From Promethearchaeota archaeon (GTDB taxonomy: Archaea; Asgardarchaeota; Lokiarchaeia; Sigynarchaeales; SOKP01): 23,720 nucleotides of DNA. Below the pieces are notes generated by a model. It worked only from the letters and a program-made list of their open reading frames with translations. It did not search any database and had not been told where the DNA came from. The stretch covers positions 1-23,720 of the forward strand of contig JAEOUI010000040.1 in the NCBI GenBank assembly GCA_016839425.1. Direction: 5' to 3'. Made by a program: the position numbers and the translations under genes. Shown here in pieces: positions 22,558 through 23,720 of the stretch; position 1 is the first letter of the stretch; each line of letters begins with the position of its first letter.

Positions 22558-23720
22558 ATGAAGCTTTCCAAGCGCGAGCGGGTGCTATGTGCCTTAGAAT
22601 TACAAGAAGAACCTGACAAAATCCCTATCCACAATGCGGGTTTTGAAAAAACAGCCTCTTCCTATCAAGTATTCTTGAAGTCTGAGGAATATTTAGAACA
22701 TCACAACTCTATTAAAGCAAATATAAAGCGTCGTTTTGGTCTCACGGAAGAAGGACTTGCAGAGATTAAGTTTTGGAACACCGATTGTCAGGAAATGGAT
22801 CCATTCGGTGAAAAATTACTCTCGAGAAGCGTTACAAATCTCCCTGATCGTTTAGGGTTAGAGCTCAATCCCTTAAACGGAAAGCTTTATGCTTATAAAC
22901 CACAAGTAGACACTGGAATACAGTATCGATGGTATATTGATGGATATTTCAAGACACCAGAAGCGCTCCGGGAGATTTGGGATCGCTACGGCAAGCCTAT
23001 AGACTATATTAACGAAGAAATTAATTATTCATCGAAACTCTGGAATGATTACATTGAATTTCTTTCACCACATGTGTACCCGATGGCTCGCTTGGGTATT
23101 GCAATGCACGAAGCACTGTTCGAGGGAATGACAATGGGACGAGTTGCGTTCTACATGCGAAAGAACCCATCGTTCATTCACGATGTCATGTCAGAGTATC
23201 TGAAGGTAAATCTCGAACTTGTAAAGAGATTAGGAGAGGTTGGTGTTGATATCGTTTTTTATTACGACGATTTAGGATATAAAGGGAGGTCTATTTTCTC
23301 GCTTGATCATTTCAGAGAGTTTGTCCTTCCGTATTACAAAAAACTTTACGGAGAATGTAAAAAAAGAAGCATGTTTATCGTTCAGCACTCGTGCGGATAT
23401 ATCGACGATTTATTACCAGATATGGCAAGCGCAGGATTAAACTGCATCCAAGCATTAGAGCCAGGTGCGGGTGTGAATCTAAAAAATTTAAAGGATTTGT
23501 TAGGGGATAAAATCACCTTTATGGGAGGAATAGACGCTTCTCAAGCGCTTAATTTCGGTACTCTGGAGGATATAAAAAACGAGGTGAAGAAGCGTGTTCA
23601 GGATGCCGCGTTCGGTGGAGGCTATATAGCGGGTCTAAGTCATAACATTTTAAATGCACCATGGAAAAACTTGCTTGCCTACCGAGCAGCATTGGAAAAG
23701 TTTAGGAATTATCCCTTGAG
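22558..23720 (+). CDS. Uroporphyrinogen decarboxylase / methylcobamide:CoM methyltransferase-like protein (partial, cut at window end)
   Basis: An ORF of 387 codons runs off the right edge. MKLSKRERVLCALELQEEPDKIPIHNAGFE is the usual opening of the UroD/MtaA superfamily. Later come GVDIVFYYDDLGYKGRSIFSLDHFREFVLPYYKKLYGECKK, the HxCG motif (VQHSCGYIDDLLPDM), the block LNCIQALEPGAGVNLKNLKDLLGDKITFMGGID and AGLSHNI. In methyltransferase members His and Cys of HxC bind zinc together with a later Cys. Here the C-terminal position reads GLSHNI without a Cys, so zinc binding may differ. Heme synthesis is less likely than methyl transfer or another corrinoid-linked reaction. ATG at 22558 has no strong SD. 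The C-terminus is not in the window. Confidence 0.85.
   Translation, partial: MKLSKRERVLCALELQEEPDKIPIHNAGFEKTASSYQVFLKSEEYLEHHNSIKANIKRRFGLTEEGLAEIKFWNTDCQEMDPFGEKLLSRSVTNLPDRLGLELNPLNGKLYAYKPQVDTGIQYRWYIDGYFKTPEALREIWDRYGKPIDYINEEINYSSKLWNDYIEFLSPHVYPMARLGIAMHEALFEGMTMGRVAFYMRKNPSFIHDVMSEYLKVNLELVKRLGEVGVDIVFYYDDLGYKGRSIFSLDHFREFVLPYYKKLYGECKKRSMFIVQHSCGYIDDLLPDMASAGLNCIQALEPGAGVNLKNLKDLLGDKITFMGGIDASQALNFGTLEDIKNEVKKRVQDAAFGGGYIAGLSHNILNAPWKNLLAYRAALEKFRNYPL

Noticed and set aside
1..23720. tRNA, rRNA, CRISPR array, insertion sequence or prophage genes
   Set aside because: No GC-rich cloverleaf, spaced direct repeats, transposase, integrase or phage structural gene was seen on either strand.

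Overview
The window is AT-rich archaeal DNA, most likely from an Asgard archaeon of the Lokiarchaeia type. The reasons are a ubiquitin-like protein with a C-terminal Gly-Gly, a Ras/Rab-like small GTPase, Sep-tRNA:Cys-tRNA synthase, a eukaryote-style SCP2 domain protein, archaeal TATA/BRE promoter elements, Shine-Dalgarno (SD) sites of the GGTGA/GGAG type, and many small winged-helix and zinc-ribbon proteins. The assignment rests on gene content only; there is no rRNA in the window.

Layout. 1-2031 (minus): an ACT-domain protein and its usual UPF0210 (DUF711) partner. 2285-2818 (plus): a Ras-like GTPase. 8040-2944 (minus): a compact seven-gene operon with a two-helix membrane protein, an ABC ATPase, a large ABC-2 permease, three tandem paralogous membrane proteins and a winged-helix regulator. 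9847-8198 (minus): a GT-C type membrane glycosyltransferase. 10548-10025 (minus): a 48-residue coiled-coil microprotein and the ubiquitin-like protein. 10728-12116 (plus): a winged-helix/zinc-ribbon regulator. 13128-12184 (minus): quinolinate synthase NadA. 15421-13221 (minus): two cytoplasmic sensor histidine kinases, one with a MEDS domain, sharing a promoter motif. 15627-15941 (plus): a possible small gene without a canonical start. 17275-15983 (minus): SepCysS. 18156-17341 (minus): a seven-helix membrane protein. 18387-20093 (plus): a membrane-anchored Nudix fusion. 20201-20740 (plus): a gamma-carbonic-anhydrase-like protein. 20922-21875 (plus): a minimal membrane MCP-like signal transducer. 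22388-21927 (minus): an SCP2 protein. 22558 to the end (plus): a uroporphyrinogen-decarboxylase/methylcobamide-methyltransferase-like gene cut by the window edge.

The most unusual signal is at gene starts. Four genes (winged-helix regulator, ABC ATPase, GT-C enzyme, MCP-like protein) have a good SD followed 2-6 nt later by an in-frame ATA, with no ATG or GTG and at best a badly placed TTG further in. In a fifth gene, the third membrane paralog, an ATA sits exactly where its sister's ATG is. In three of these cases the extra N-terminus is what the family needs: a first beta strand, a first membrane helix, or a conserved N-terminal motif. Either AUA is used for initiation in this genome, or ATG codons have been systematically lost or miscalled here.

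Other points of interest are the tandem membrane-protein triplication inside an exporter operon, the Gly-Gly-Ser terminus of the ubiquitin-like protein, the Nudix fusion, the shared promoter of the two kinases, and several inverted repeats.
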